From assembly GCF_029167205.1 (NCBI RefSeq), contig NZ_JARFPL010000026.1, forward strand, positions 1-35,578: a stretch of DNA of 35,578 nucleotides. Direction: 5' to 3'. Below the pieces are notes generated by a model. It made no database searches, was not told the DNA's origin, and saw only the letters and a program-made list of their open reading frames with translations. Source of the stretch: Methanocrinis alkalitolerans. GTDB lineage: Archaea; Halobacteriota; Methanosarcinia; Methanotrichales; Methanotrichaceae. Below are positions 21,053-29,037 of this stretch, one piece after another. The stretch's first letter is position 1, and every line of letters begins with the position of its first letter. The position numbers and the translations under genes were made by a program.

Positions 21053-21751
21053 CTGCACATCATGGAAGGTTTCCTGCCCCATCCCTGGTGGGAGGTCTGG
21101 TACGCCCTCTCCCTCCCCGTCGTGATCTACGGGATCTACAAGATAAACCAGCTGGCAAAGGAGAGGAGGGAGACTTTGCCCCTCCTGGCCCTCGCCGGAG
21201 CCTTCATCTTCGTCCTCTCGTCCCTGAAGCTCCCCTCGGTGACGGGCTCCTGCTCCCACCCGACGGGGGCGGGGATGGGCGCCATAATATTCGGCCCCGC
21301 CATAACGGCGGTCCTCTGCCTGATAGTATTGGTCTATCAGGCCCTATTCCTAGCCCACGGCGGGATCTCGACCCTCGGCGCCAACGTCTTCTCCATGGGG
21401 ATCGTGGGGCCCGTCGTCGCCTATCTCGTCTATCGAGGGTGCATGAGGTCGAAGCTGAACTTCTACGTCTCGATCTTCTTTGCTGCGTTCCTTGCGGACC
21501 TGGCCACATACCTCGTTACATCCCTCCAGCTCGCCCTTGCCTTCCCGTCGGCGACCGGCGGAGTCCTCGGGTCCCTGGGCGCCTTCGGGACGGTCTTCGC
21601 CCTGACCCAGGTGCCCCTCGCCATCGTGGAGGGGGTCATCACCGCCCTGATATTCAAGTACATAATCCAGGTGAAGGGGGATGTCATGGTGAGGCTGAAG
21701 GTGATCGACGATAAGAGGCTGGGAAAGCTCAAGGAGATGATCTCGGCATGA
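21053..21751 (+). CDS. cbiM: ECF transporter substrate-binding membrane subunit CbiM, CTG start
   Basis: Substrate-specific component of a cobalt (possibly nickel) transporter. The only ATG near the family N-terminus is 21062 (MEGFLPHPWW), but the three preceding codons CTG-CAC-ATC restore the conserved MHIMEGFLP. In this family the N-terminal Met and His2 bind the metal, so starting at ATG would remove an essential ligand. A Shine-Dalgarno-like AGGAAGTGAT ends 3 nt before the CTG; an in-frame TAA at 21023 excludes an upstream ATG. Other features: His69 in SCSHPTGAGMG, seven predicted membrane segments in total, HGGISTLGANVFSMGIVGP. Protein length is 232 residues from CTG. First gene of cbiMNQO. 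Confidence 0.93.
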   Translation: MHIMEGFLPHPWWEVWYALSLPVVIYGIYKINQLAKERRETLPLLALAGAFIFVLSSLKLPSVTGSCSHPTGAGMGAIIFGPAITAVLCLIVLVYQALFLAHGGISTLGANVFSMGIVGPVVAYLVYRGCMRSKLNFYVSIFFAAFLADLATYLVTSLQLALAFPSATGGVLGSLGAFGTVFALTQVPLAIVEGVITALIFKYIIQVKGDVMVRLKVIDDKRLGKLKEMISA

Positions 21752-22029
21752 AAGGCGAAATTCTGGCTGGAGCCGCCATCCTCCTCCTATTTGCCCTATT
21801 TTTATACGTCGCCGGGAGTGACGGCGGAGCGGAATGGGGAGGGGCCGACGGTGAGGCGGAGGGGGTCATAGAAGAGCTGACCTGCGGCACCTACGAGCCA
21901 TGGTTTTCGCCGATCTGGGAGCCGCCCAGCGGCGAGATAGAGAGCCTCCTCTTCAGCCTCCAGGCGGCGATCGGTGCCATAATCATAGGATACTTCTTCG
22001 GATACTACCGGGGGAGAAGGTCCGCCTGA
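21748..22029 (+). CDS. cbiN: Cobalt transporter auxiliary subunit CbiN
   Basis: 93 residues with two membrane segments (about 4-22 and 69-87) enclosing an extracytoplasmic loop, GADGEAEGVIEELTCGTYEPWFSPIWEPPSGEIESLLF. The P-W-F-x-P-x-W-x-P-P-S-G-E-I-E-S-L-L-F-x-L-Q-A-A-I-G-A motif is the CbiN signature. Start overlaps the cbiM stop (ATGA). CbiN assists metal loading into CbiM. CbiN points to cobalt as the substrate, since nickel systems usually have NikN instead. Confidence 0.93.
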   Translation: MKGEILAGAAILLLFALFLYVAGSDGGAEWGGADGEAEGVIEELTCGTYEPWFSPIWEPPSGEIESLLFSLQAAIGAIIIGYFFGYYRGRRSA

Positions 22030-22033
22030 GGTA

Positions 22034-22825
22034 ATGGCCTTGGATCACGCCCTCCTGGACGATTACGCTCTAAGAAGCCCCCTTCGCAAGAAGAACAACA
22101 AGCTTAAGCTGGCTCTTGTAGCGGCCGCCCTCCTCGTCGGCGTCTCGTCCACCTCGCCGGTGGCCCCCCTCTTCATCGCCCTCACCATGAGCTTCGCCGC
22201 GATCCTCCTGGGAAAAGTTCCCGCCCGGTTCTATCTGGTGATGGCGGCCGCCCCCCTGAGCTTCGCCCTCTTCGGGGCGGTGATCATCCTCCTCTTCTTC
22301 GGCTCCGGCCCCGAGATATTCTCCCTGGAGCTCTTCGGCCAGAGGATCGGGGCGAGCGCCGAAGGGGCGGAGATGGCGGTCCTCGTCGTGTCAAGGACCA
22401 TCAGCGGGATATGCTGCCTCTTCTTCCTGGCGACGACGACCCCGATGGTGGAGCTCTTCGCCCTCCTCAAAGGGTTGAGGCTCCCCGACACCTTCGTCGA
22501 GCTGTCAATGATGATCTATCGGTACATCTTCGTCTTCCTTGATGGTGCGATCAAGATGAGGCAAGCCCAGGTCATGAGGCTCGGATGCGACGGGTTCAGG
22601 TCATCGGTCCGATCCTTCTCGATGATGGCAGGAACCCTATTTCTCAGAACCATGGATCAGGGCGAAAAGCTCTACACTGCCATGGACTCAAGATGTTACG
22701 ACGGAAAACTCTCCCTCTTCGAGGATAAACGACCGATCAAGGTCCAAGAACTCCTGGCAGCCTCGACCTACGTCACCTTCATAGCCGCCCTCTCCTACCT
22801 CTCTCGAGGATCTTCAATATTCTGA
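22034..22825 (+). CDS. cbiQ: ECF transporter T component CbiQ
   Basis: 263 residues with four to six membrane helices. It couples the two CbiO ATPases to CbiM. Seen: N-terminal LALVAAALLVGVSSTSPVAPLFIAL, LARTIS-like VVSRTISGICCLFFLATTTPMVELFALLKGLRLPDTFVELSMMIYRYIFVFLD, then coupling helix motif MRQAQVMRLGCDG and the second A-R-G-like RTMDQGEKLYTAMDSRCYDGKL. These are the two coupling-helix regions typical of T components. GAGG precedes the ATG. Confidence 0.93.
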   Translation: MALDHALLDDYALRSPLRKKNNKLKLALVAAALLVGVSSTSPVAPLFIALTMSFAAILLGKVPARFYLVMAAAPLSFALFGAVIILLFFGSGPEIFSLELFGQRIGASAEGAEMAVLVVSRTISGICCLFFLATTTPMVELFALLKGLRLPDTFVELSMMIYRYIFVFLDGAIKMRQAQVMRLGCDGFRSSVRSFSMMAGTLFLRTMDQGEKLYTAMDSRCYDGKLSLFEDKRPIKVQELLAASTYVTFIAALSYLSRGSSIF

Positions 22826-22835
22826 GGCGGAAAAG

Positions 22836-24194
22836 ATGAGCCTTCTGGAGACGAAAAATCTCAGTTACTCATATCCCGATGGAACCGCTGCCATCAGGGG
22901 GGTCAACCTCAGGATCGAGAAGGGAGAGAAGATAGCCTTCGTCGGACCCAACGGCTCGGGGAAGTCCACCCTATTTCTCCTTTTGAACGGGACGCTCCGC
23001 CCATCTGAAGGGGAGGTCCTCATCTGCGGCAGTCCCATCAGATACGACAGCCGATCCCTCCGGGATACGAGGAGGCGGGTGGGTATAGTCTTCCAGAACT
23101 CCGACGATCAGCTCTTCGCCCCCACAGTCCGCCAGGACGTGGGGTTCGGCCCCACGAACCTGGGGCTATCCAGGGGAGAAGTCGAAGAGAGGGTCGAGAA
23201 GGCCCTCCAGTACGTCGGGATCGAGGGGCTTAAAGATCGCCCCCCCCACCACCTCAGCGGCGGCCAGAAGAAGAGGGCGGCGATCGGGGGGGTGATGGCC
23301 ATGGAACCCGAGGTGATGATCCTGGACGAGCCGCTATCTAACCTCGACCCCGCAGGCTCCGAGGAGGTGATGGGCCTCCTCGATGAGCTCAACGATAGGG
23401 GGACGACGATAATCATATCCACCCACGACGTCGACCTGGCGTACCGGTGGTCGGACCGGGTCTACCTCCTCGCCGACGGGAGGATCGCATACCAGGGGAG
23501 GCCGGAAGAGATCTTCGGGGACGCGAGGCTCCTATCCAGCTCCGGGCTCCGGCAGCCTCTCATTATGGAGGTGTACGACGAGATCACAAAGAGGGATCTG
23601 GCGGCCCCCGGAAGAACTCCGAGGAGCGTGCCGGAGCTCGTCTGCCACCTCACCCCTCCGAACCTCCGGTGGATGAAGGTCCCTTCCGGGACGAAGGTGG
23701 GTGAGACCATACCACCAGACGGCGTGAAGGAAGTAATCCCCGATCCTGGCGGGCCAGAGCAGGTGAGGGTCGTCCATCTCCAGGAAGGGGGTCTGGCTGT
23801 GGTGGAGACCCTTGAGAGGACGATCAGGATCGGGGCCGTCGTCATCTCCGATACAGACCGGATGGACGGTGAAGATCTTAAGAGGATGAAAGATGAGTGG
23901 AAGATAGATCTCGTCGGGGTGATGGGGACCAGGAGCAGGGCCTTCGCCGAGCGGAATGGGATCACGGCCGACATATCCTCGAACGTCATAGACAGGACGA
24001 TACTCCGGGCTCTCTGCGGAGAGGAGGTCCTCATCCTCACCAACGGTGGAATGGTGGAACACGCCCGAAGAAGGATAGAAGATTACGCAAGCCAGAGCGG
24101 CATGAAGATCGGTGTCGTCGTCATCGATGAAAACTCCCAGGAGAGAGCTAAATTGCCAGAGGAGATTCAAGCCGACGCCGGCAAGAGCGCCTGA
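22836..24194 (+). CDS. cbiO: ECF transporter ATPase CbiO with extra C-terminal domain
   Basis: 452 residues, about 170-180 longer than typical CbiO (270-280). Residues 1-255 are an ABC ATPase: Walker A GPNGSGKST (37-45), Q-loop Gln87, signature LSGGQ (140-144), Walker B VMILDEP (160-166), switch His197. Residues 265-452 form an extra domain with IGAVVISDTDRM, WKIDLVGVMGTRSRAFAERNGI, VLILTNGGM and MKIGVVVIDE, suggesting an alpha/beta Rossmann-like fold. I do not recognise its family. It lies on the cytoplasmic side and might sense cofactor or metal. The rest of the operon is complete, so this is presumably functional. Confidence 0.92.
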   Translation: MSLLETKNLSYSYPDGTAAIRGVNLRIEKGEKIAFVGPNGSGKSTLFLLLNGTLRPSEGEVLICGSPIRYDSRSLRDTRRRVGIVFQNSDDQLFAPTVRQDVGFGPTNLGLSRGEVEERVEKALQYVGIEGLKDRPPHHLSGGQKKRAAIGGVMAMEPEVMILDEPLSNLDPAGSEEVMGLLDELNDRGTTIIISTHDVDLAYRWSDRVYLLADGRIAYQGRPEEIFGDARLLSSSGLRQPLIMEVYDEITKRDLAAPGRTPRSVPELVCHLTPPNLRWMKVPSGTKVGETIPPDGVKEVIPDPGGPEQVRVVHLQEGGLAVVETLERTIRIGAVVISDTDRMDGEDLKRMKDEWKIDLVGVMGTRSRAFAERNGITADISSNVIDRTILRALCGEEVLILTNGGMVEHARRRIEDYASQSGMKIGVVVIDENSQERAKLPEEIQADAGKSA

Positions 24195-24276
24195 CGACGA
24201 TAACGCATCACCCCAAGAGCTCGCTTTCTACCATCTCTCTGGGCACTGTTTAAACTGTCGAGACAGGATTAGGTGT

Positions 24277-24322
24277 GAGCGGGTAGGGGAGTGGGGGTTA
24301 GTGAAAATTAGTTTACCCGCTC
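24277..24322. terminator. Hairpin between convergent cbiO and larB
   Basis: GAGCGGGTA (24277-24285) and TACCCGCTC (24314-24322) form a perfect 9-bp inverted repeat with a 28-nt spacer. Position between the two convergent genes suits a bidirectional terminator, though the loop is large and no T-tract follows. It could equally be an RNA structure or protein site. Confidence 0.4.
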
Positions 24323-24379
24323 GTGGTTATACCTCTGTGCGATTGTATAAATAGTTTTCCTACACGTAATTGAAAACAA

Positions 24380-25168
24380 TCATTGAATATTTCTCCATTG
24401 TGCAGCCCTGTTGGCTATCTTCGCAGCAAAAGCGCCAGCCACAAACCCGGCGTCGATGTTGACTACGACCATCACAGAACAGGACTGGAGCATCGATAGG
24501 AGGGCAGCCTCGCCCCTGCCCCCCGCGCCGTAGCCGGTGGAGACCGGAAGCCCCACAACAGGAGCTTCGACCAGCCCCGCCACCACCGCCGGCAGCGTCC
24601 CCTCCCGACCCGCAGCCACCACCAGGGCGTCTCTGTCCATCATCTTCTCCAGGGATGGAAAGAGCCTGTGGATCCCCGCGACTCCGACGTCGTACTCCGA
24701 TATCGTATCGCATCCCATCAGCTCTGCGGTGACCCTCGCCTCCTCGGCGACGGGGACGTCGGCGGTACCAGCGGTGAGGACGCCGACCTTTCCTCCAGAA
24801 AATTTCTTAATAGAGTCCTCCGATATGACCACCGCCCTCGCCCGGCCTTCCCATACAAGGTCAGAACCTTCGGGGAGGGGGGCTTCTCTCAGGGCCTCCA
24901 GCTGTTCCGGCGAAACCCTGGTGATGAGGACCTCCTTCGATGCCGCGAGGAATGAGAGGGCGATCTCCACCAGGTCCGACGGGGTCTTTCCCTCCGCCAG
25001 GACCGCCTCCGGGATCCCGATCCTATCGATCCTGCACGGATCGAGCTTCGCCATATCTCCCACCTCCCGATAGGAGAGGAGGTTCATCTCCCGGACCGCC
25101 CCCTCCAGGGAGATCTCGCCTCCGGCGAACCTCTCCAGGATATCTTTGACCTTCAACTTCACCGACAA
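24380..25168 (-). CDS. larB: LarB-type pyridinium-3,5-biscarboxylate mononucleotide synthase
   Basis: 262 residues from TTG 25168; GTG 25162 is an equally possible start. LarB carboxylates nicotinate adenine dinucleotide, the first step to the nickel-pincer cofactor of lactate racemase and related enzymes. The N-terminal part (1-120) has the family-specific DILERFAGGEISLEGAV; the C-terminal half is PurE-like: VGVLTAGTADVPVAEEARVTAELMGCDTISEYDVGVAGIHRLF, then VVAAGREGTLPAVVAGLVEAPVVGLPVSTGYGAGGRGEAALLSML. No larC or larE is in the window. Its closeness to a metal transporter is suggestive but the transporter looks like a cobalt one. Confidence 0.9.
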   Translation of the reverse strand: MSVKLKVKDILERFAGGEISLEGAVREMNLLSYREVGDMAKLDPCRIDRIGIPEAVLAEGKTPSDLVEIALSFLAASKEVLITRVSPEQLEALREAPLPEGSDLVWEGRARAVVISEDSIKKFSGGKVGVLTAGTADVPVAEEARVTAELMGCDTISEYDVGVAGIHRLFPSLEKMMDRDALVVAAGREGTLPAVVAGLVEAPVVGLPVSTGYGAGGRGEAALLSMLQSCSVMVVVNIDAGFVAGAFAAKIANRAAQWRNIQ

Positions 25169-25184
25169 GATCTCTTATTCGGGA

Positions 25185-25201
25185 GGATAAATGGTTTATC
25201 C
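25185..25201. promoter_or_regulatory. Palindromic TATA element shared by larB and endoQ
   Basis: GGATAAATGGTTTATCC: 7-bp arms GGATAAA and TTTATCC around TGG. Centre at 25193, 25 nt from the TTG of larB (31 nt from GTG 25162) and 32 nt from the ATG of endoQ (25225). It offers a TATA on both strands. Confidence 0.5.
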
Positions 25202-25224
25202 CCCCCCGCCCCCTGGAGCTTCTG

Positions 25225-26427
25225 ATGAAGGTTAACATGGATCTTCACATCCATTCGAAGTACTCCTCCGCCACCTCCGGAAAGATGGATCTTGCCACCA
25301 TCGCAAGAGAGGCTGCGAAGAAGGGGATCAGGATGGTGGCCACCGGCGACTGTCTCCACCCTCGATGGATGGAGGAGGTCGTCGCCCTCCCCGAGAGGGA
25401 CGGTCTCTTCTGGGAGGGGGATACCGCCTTCGTTCTGACGACGGAGGTGGAGGACTCTTCAAAGGTCCATCACCTGATCATCGTCCCCGACCCCTCCAAG
25501 GCCTCGGAGCTTCGAGAGGCCTTCTCGGCAAGGACCTCAAGCCTCGACTCCGAAGGCAGGCCAGCCCTCAGAATGACGCCCCCGGAGATCGCCGACGCCA
25601 CCCTGGAGGCGGACTGCATGATGGGGCCGAGCCACGCCTTCACCCCCTGGACAGGTCTATACGCCCATTACCGATCCCTCGATGAGTGCTACCAGGATCG
25701 GTCTTCTCAGATCCGATACGTAGAGCTGGGCCTCTCCGCCGACTCCGACTACGCCGATAGGATATCGGAGCTGGAGCAGAGGACGTTTCTATCGAACTCC
25801 GACGCCCACTCCCCCTGGCCGAACAAGCTGGGAAGAGAGTTCAACCAGATGGAGATGGGGGATCTGGCCTTTGAAGATCTGAGAAGGGCAATCCTGCGAG
25901 AGGGAGGATGCCGCCCCACCCTGAACGTCGGCTTTCCCCCGGAGGAGGGAAAGTACAATCAAACCGCCTGCACCCGATGCTACAGGCATCACTCTATCGA
26001 AGAGATGAAGGATAGGAGGGGCAGATGCGAATGCGGGGGGCTGATAAAGGTGGGGGTCAAAGACAGGGTGGATATCCTGGCGGATCGACAAGAAACGGCC
26101 CATCCTCCTCACAGGCCGCCATACCTCCATCTGATACCCCTAGCAGAGATCATCGCCATGGCTCTCGAGGTGAAGGGGGTTTATTCTTCGCGGGTCCAGA
26201 AGATCTGGAATGAGCTGATCCGTGGAAAGAGCGAGATAGAAGTTCTGGTGGAGACGGACCTCTCGGAGATCCGGGGCGAAGATAGGGTCGTTGACGCCAT
26301 CCGGGCCTTTCGGTCGAAAGATGTGGTGGTGGAGCCTGGGGGTGGGGGAAAGTACGGAAGCGTTACGATCCGAAAAGTTCCAAAAGAGAGAAGGAGCGAC
26401 GATCAGAGGTCGCTCTTCGATTTTTAA
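25225..26427 (+). CDS. endoQ: Endonuclease Q (PHP domain, deaminated-DNA repair)
   Basis: 400 residues, ATG 25225 with GGAG 7 nt upstream. EndoQ nicks 5' of uracil, hypoxanthine, xanthine and AP sites. PHP motif DLHIHSKYS (6-14; His8, His10), GDCLHPRW, GPSHAFTPW and SNSDAHSPWPNKLG supply the metal ligands. A zinc finger-like C-x-x-C ... C-E-C segment follows (about 249-275). The last seven residues, QRSLFDF (394-400), match a PCNA-interacting PIP box (QxxLxxF). This reproduces the known EndoQ architecture. T-rich sequence follows the stop. Confidence 0.9.
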   Translation: MKVNMDLHIHSKYSSATSGKMDLATIAREAAKKGIRMVATGDCLHPRWMEEVVALPERDGLFWEGDTAFVLTTEVEDSSKVHHLIIVPDPSKASELREAFSARTSSLDSEGRPALRMTPPEIADATLEADCMMGPSHAFTPWTGLYAHYRSLDECYQDRSSQIRYVELGLSADSDYADRISELEQRTFLSNSDAHSPWPNKLGREFNQMEMGDLAFEDLRRAILREGGCRPTLNVGFPPEEGKYNQTACTRCYRHHSIEEMKDRRGRCECGGLIKVGVKDRVDILADRQETAHPPHRPPYLHLIPLAEIIAMALEVKGVYSSRVQKIWNELIRGKSEIEVLVETDLSEIRGEDRVVDAIRAFRSKDVVVEPGGGGKYGSVTIRKVPKERRSDDQRSLFDF

Positions 26428-26441
26428 AAATTTTTTGGCTT

Positions 26442-27485
26442 TCAAAGGACTTTGGCCGTTGGGATGGTCAAAACGGGCTGAAGCTGCACCCCTCTGATCG
26501 CCTGGATCGTATGGGTCAGCCGAACTGAAACCTCCATCCCGTTGTTGATCTCGTTGCTCTCTCTCACCCTGCAGTATTCGGGCATGAACTCGTCGCCTGA
26601 GCAGCTGTCGACGAAGACCATGATCTTCGCCTCCTGGTTGTAAAGCACCTCACCTGAGGGGACGCCTATGTAAAGGTTCCCGCTGAAGGTCGCTTCTTCT
26701 CCCGCTCCCAGCCCTTCCTTCCAGGGGTACCAGATGTCGGTCTGGCCGGGGACCGAGAAGGGTCTGACGTACCTTGCGCCGCTGCCGACTATGACGTCAA
26801 CGCTCGTCTTGAAGTCCTTATCAGTCGCTCCTCCCACGTTTTTAATAGTGACTTTGAGGGGCAGGTTTGCCACTCTGCCGTCCTCCTCGAAGGAAGGGGT
26901 GCCAGGGACGACCTCTGTGACGATGAGATCTGGAAGACGCGCCGCGGGGGTCAACGTCCCGACGATATCCGCCGATGGGAGCGTCAGGCCTGGAGCCATC
27001 ATGTCCACAGCATCAGAGACCGTTCCCATCCCAGAGGCTGTGCAGAGATTACAGAGATCCATCGAAACGACGGCCTGTCCCCGAGCAGCTCCCTGCTCCC
27101 GCTCTACGGTCACAGAAAACAGGTAGATCCCCGCTTTCCAGGTGTATTGAGTTCCCTGGTGGGTGGTGGGAACTATTTCAACTATGTAGAAGCCCGGTGC
27201 CCTGGACGCTTCGGCCGCCCTTGTGATGTCCACCAGGGCACCTCCTGGGGCCACTATCGTCGCATCAACCCTGAAGTTGGACGGTCCCAGGCCTCTTACA
27301 GCGTTTCCGTTCTCGTCAACGACTGATATGACCAAAGCGGCGCTGTTGCTGTTTCCGGGAGCCGCGTTTATGGGGCTTGCCCCTCCTTCAACGTTAAACT
27401 GTGATCCCAAGGCAGTCCCCGAGATCATGGCTGTACATATCGCTATTGAGATCCAGAACATCAAAATTCGTTTCAAAAGCCTCAC
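26442..27485 (-). CDS. Secreted CARDB-domain protein (347 aa)
   Basis: Starts at GTG 27485; TATA TTATAATAAC lies about 28 nt upstream, consistent with a leaderless transcript, though ATG 27461 is also possible. Signal peptide to about residue 27 (MRLLKRILMFWISIAICTAMISGTALGS). Residues 47-142 are an Ig-like beta domain (VISVVDENGNAVRGLGPSNF, PGFYIVEIVP). Residues 184-310 form a CARDB adhesion-type domain: LPDLIVTEVVPG, NLPLKVTIKNVGGA, then CRVRESNEINNGMEVSVRL, where E-x-N-E-x-N-N is the domain's end signature. CARDB domains are common on archaeal surface proteins. Function is likely adhesion or cell-surface display. Four cysteines in CNLC and C-x-x ... C might form disulfides. Confidence 0.82.
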   Translation of the reverse strand: MRLLKRILMFWISIAICTAMISGTALGSQFNVEGGASPINAAPGNSNSAALVISVVDENGNAVRGLGPSNFRVDATIVAPGGALVDITRAAEASRAPGFYIVEIVPTTHQGTQYTWKAGIYLFSVTVEREQGAARGQAVVSMDLCNLCTASGMGTVSDAVDMMAPGLTLPSADIVGTLTPAARLPDLIVTEVVPGTPSFEEDGRVANLPLKVTIKNVGGATDKDFKTSVDVIVGSGARYVRPFSVPGQTDIWYPWKEGLGAGEEATFSGNLYIGVPSGEVLYNQEAKIMVFVDSCSGDEFMPEYCRVRESNEINNGMEVSVRLTHTIQAIRGVQLQPVLTIPTAKVL

Positions 27486-27595
27486 CTTCTTGAGCGATCC
27501 GTTCTTGCTGTTATTATAACATCGATCGTTTAAATTACTATCTATCCGACGGAAATTTTTTTATTATCAGAGTCCTGTCAAGTTGCGGCGGCGCA

Positions 27596-27615
27596 CCCCG
27601 CAGCAAGCTGCGGGG
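27596..27615. repeat. Hairpin CCCCGCAGC / GCTGCGGGG
   Basis: Perfect 9-bp stem (27596-27604 and 27607-27615) with AA at the turn. GC-rich in an AT-rich setting, followed on the minus strand by an A/T-rich run. It may be a terminator of the winged-helix gene at 27853 or part of a mobile-element relic. Confidence 0.5.
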
Positions 27616-27706
27616 TATTCGATAAAAATTATGAATGCTTCAAGTAAAGTTTTTTGTGGTCTTCCAAAGATACCTGCCCACTTCATGGCAGAGAGCTTCA
27701 TTTGAT

Positions 27707-27730
27707 CTTCAATCCCTACTTCAATCCCTA
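27707..27730. repeat. 12-bp tandem duplication
   Basis: CTTCAATCCCTA occurs twice, head to tail, at 27707-27718 and 27719-27730. Confidence 0.9.
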
Positions 27731-27852
27731 TGTTCTGCGTATATTTAGCAAATACATGCTAAAGCGAAAACTTAGAACGTAGAGTCATTTGAGTACATTC
27801 TTGAGGAGATTCCCAAAGAGACATTCAACCTACATCATTTCATGCATATTGA

Positions 27853-28101
27853 TCATAAATTCAGCATTTCGTTTATGCTAGAGAAATTATTGATCAATTC
27901 CAGGCCTCTTGGCGTAGTTTTATATAATGTTGTCCTATCTTCTGTAACTTGCAGAAGCCCCTTTTTCTCTAGAAGGTCGAGATACGGGTTGACCGTCCTG
28001 AAGTTCAGATTTGCCTGATAGACTATCCTTGTCTTGTTCGCTCCTCGTGTGCAGGTATTGAGGATCGAAACCATTATCTGCATCCTGTCCCTCCTTGTCA
28101 T
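27853..28101 (-). CDS. Winged-helix transcriptional regulator (82 aa)
   Basis: 82 residues. MTRRDRMQIMVSILNTCTRGANKTRIVYQANLNFRTVNPYLDLLEKKGLLQVTEDRTTLYKTTPRGLELINNF is the classic archaeal winged-helix pattern (HTH_45-like): helix 1, NKTRIVYQANLN, recognition helix FRTVNPYLDLLEKKGLL, wing TTLYKTTPRG. It probably represses or activates a nearby gene; none is obvious, since 28102-29037 upstream is gene-poor. A second protein of this type is at 31317. Confidence 0.9.
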   Translation of the reverse strand: MTRRDRMQIMVSILNTCTRGANKTRIVYQANLNFRTVNPYLDLLEKKGLLQVTEDRTTLYKTTPRGLELINNFSSINEMLNL

Positions 28102-29037
28102 AAGCTATTCGCCCTCCAGCAGTTTTCTTTGGTCGCAGTAATTTTGCTCTATTTCAGCAATAATGTTGTGGCACATTCTGACGTATAAATGTTCCGGTAC
28201 CATGGACCTCTATGAAGCTACGTATCCTCAATAAATGCCGAATCTCAGTAACTATGGTCAGCCAAAAATTGTGGTTGCAGCTCCTTATTTATGGAGATAA
28301 TTGGCCTCTGGTCAATATACTGATCGCGAATACGGACATATATTCAGCTTTCGTCTCTGCAGTTGGCATATACATGATTTGCTTCAGCTATTTCCCCCTT
28401 GATGCTGGCTTCTTCGGCGAAGGCATGAAGATCAACAGATTCGACCACGTCTAGGATCATTATCCATTGCCGATGTAGCAAGGAACTGGCCTTTTTGACC
28501 TAAAATCCGCAAGTTTAATAACCATGCAGGCTAAATACGACAACAGTAAGCCTAATTATGCCTGATACATAGTTATAATTTTGGTAATTGGGCATCAAGT
28601 TTTTTCGCTATCTGTGGGGCCATGGCTATTAATTGCCCTGGAGTTTAGGTTTTGAAGCATACAGTCATGGCACCGAGAAATCGGTTCAATGGCGCCGATC
28701 GGATGGAGCTATATCTGAATGAACCGCTCCACGGGAACAAGAGCCGCCGAACGAGGTTTCTGCGGGAAACATTCAAAATTTTAATATTATTTATTTTAAA
28801 TCCCCACATGCAGTTTTCGGCCAAAAGACCGAGTTTAATGCTCTTATACAAATCGTTTTCTTCCATGATCGAAATTGTTATTCATTGGATGTCGCTCGTA
28901 TCTTTTACATATTTATGAGATCCTTTGATGCCATAGAATTCATATATGTTGGCAAGAAAAAATAGGACTTATAATCACCATAAATTATGGGGATTAGATT
29001 TAGAGAGATGAAGCCGGTTGGTCCCGAGGTGATGTAG
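28102..29037. other. Long gene-poor stretch upstream of the caspase-like gene
   Basis: About 900 bp with only short frames of doubtful composition, such as 28212-28454 and 28652-28918 on the plus strand. On the minus strand a 38-codon frame beginning near 28467 (MILDVVESVDLHAFAEEAS) is broken by stops, compatible with a decayed gene. The right end holds a TATA-like CTTATAAT near 28972 for the caspase-like gene. No RNA gene was found. Confidence 0.45.

Larger units (their letters stand above)
27486..27852. other. Gene-free region with hairpin and tandem repeat
   Basis: About 370 bp with no credible gene. It holds the CARDB gene promoter (near 27515), the hairpin at 27596-27615 and a 12-bp tandem repeat at 27707-27730. 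A short plus-strand frame from 27633 (24 codons) is not convincing. It may include decayed mobile DNA, but I cannot show this. Confidence 0.4.

Noticed and set aside
20941..21061. Cobalamin riboswitch upstream of cbiM
   Set aside because: No B12-box-like sequence and too little leader (about 30 nt after the expected start site) for such a structure.
21088..21714. 208-codon frame in cbiM
   Set aside because: Shadow of the cbiM frame with Arg/Pro-rich composition typical of GC-rich off-frame reading.
28212..28454. 80-codon plus-strand frame
   Set aside because: No family pattern, no promoter or RBS, and stop-broken minus-strand sequence on the same stretch.
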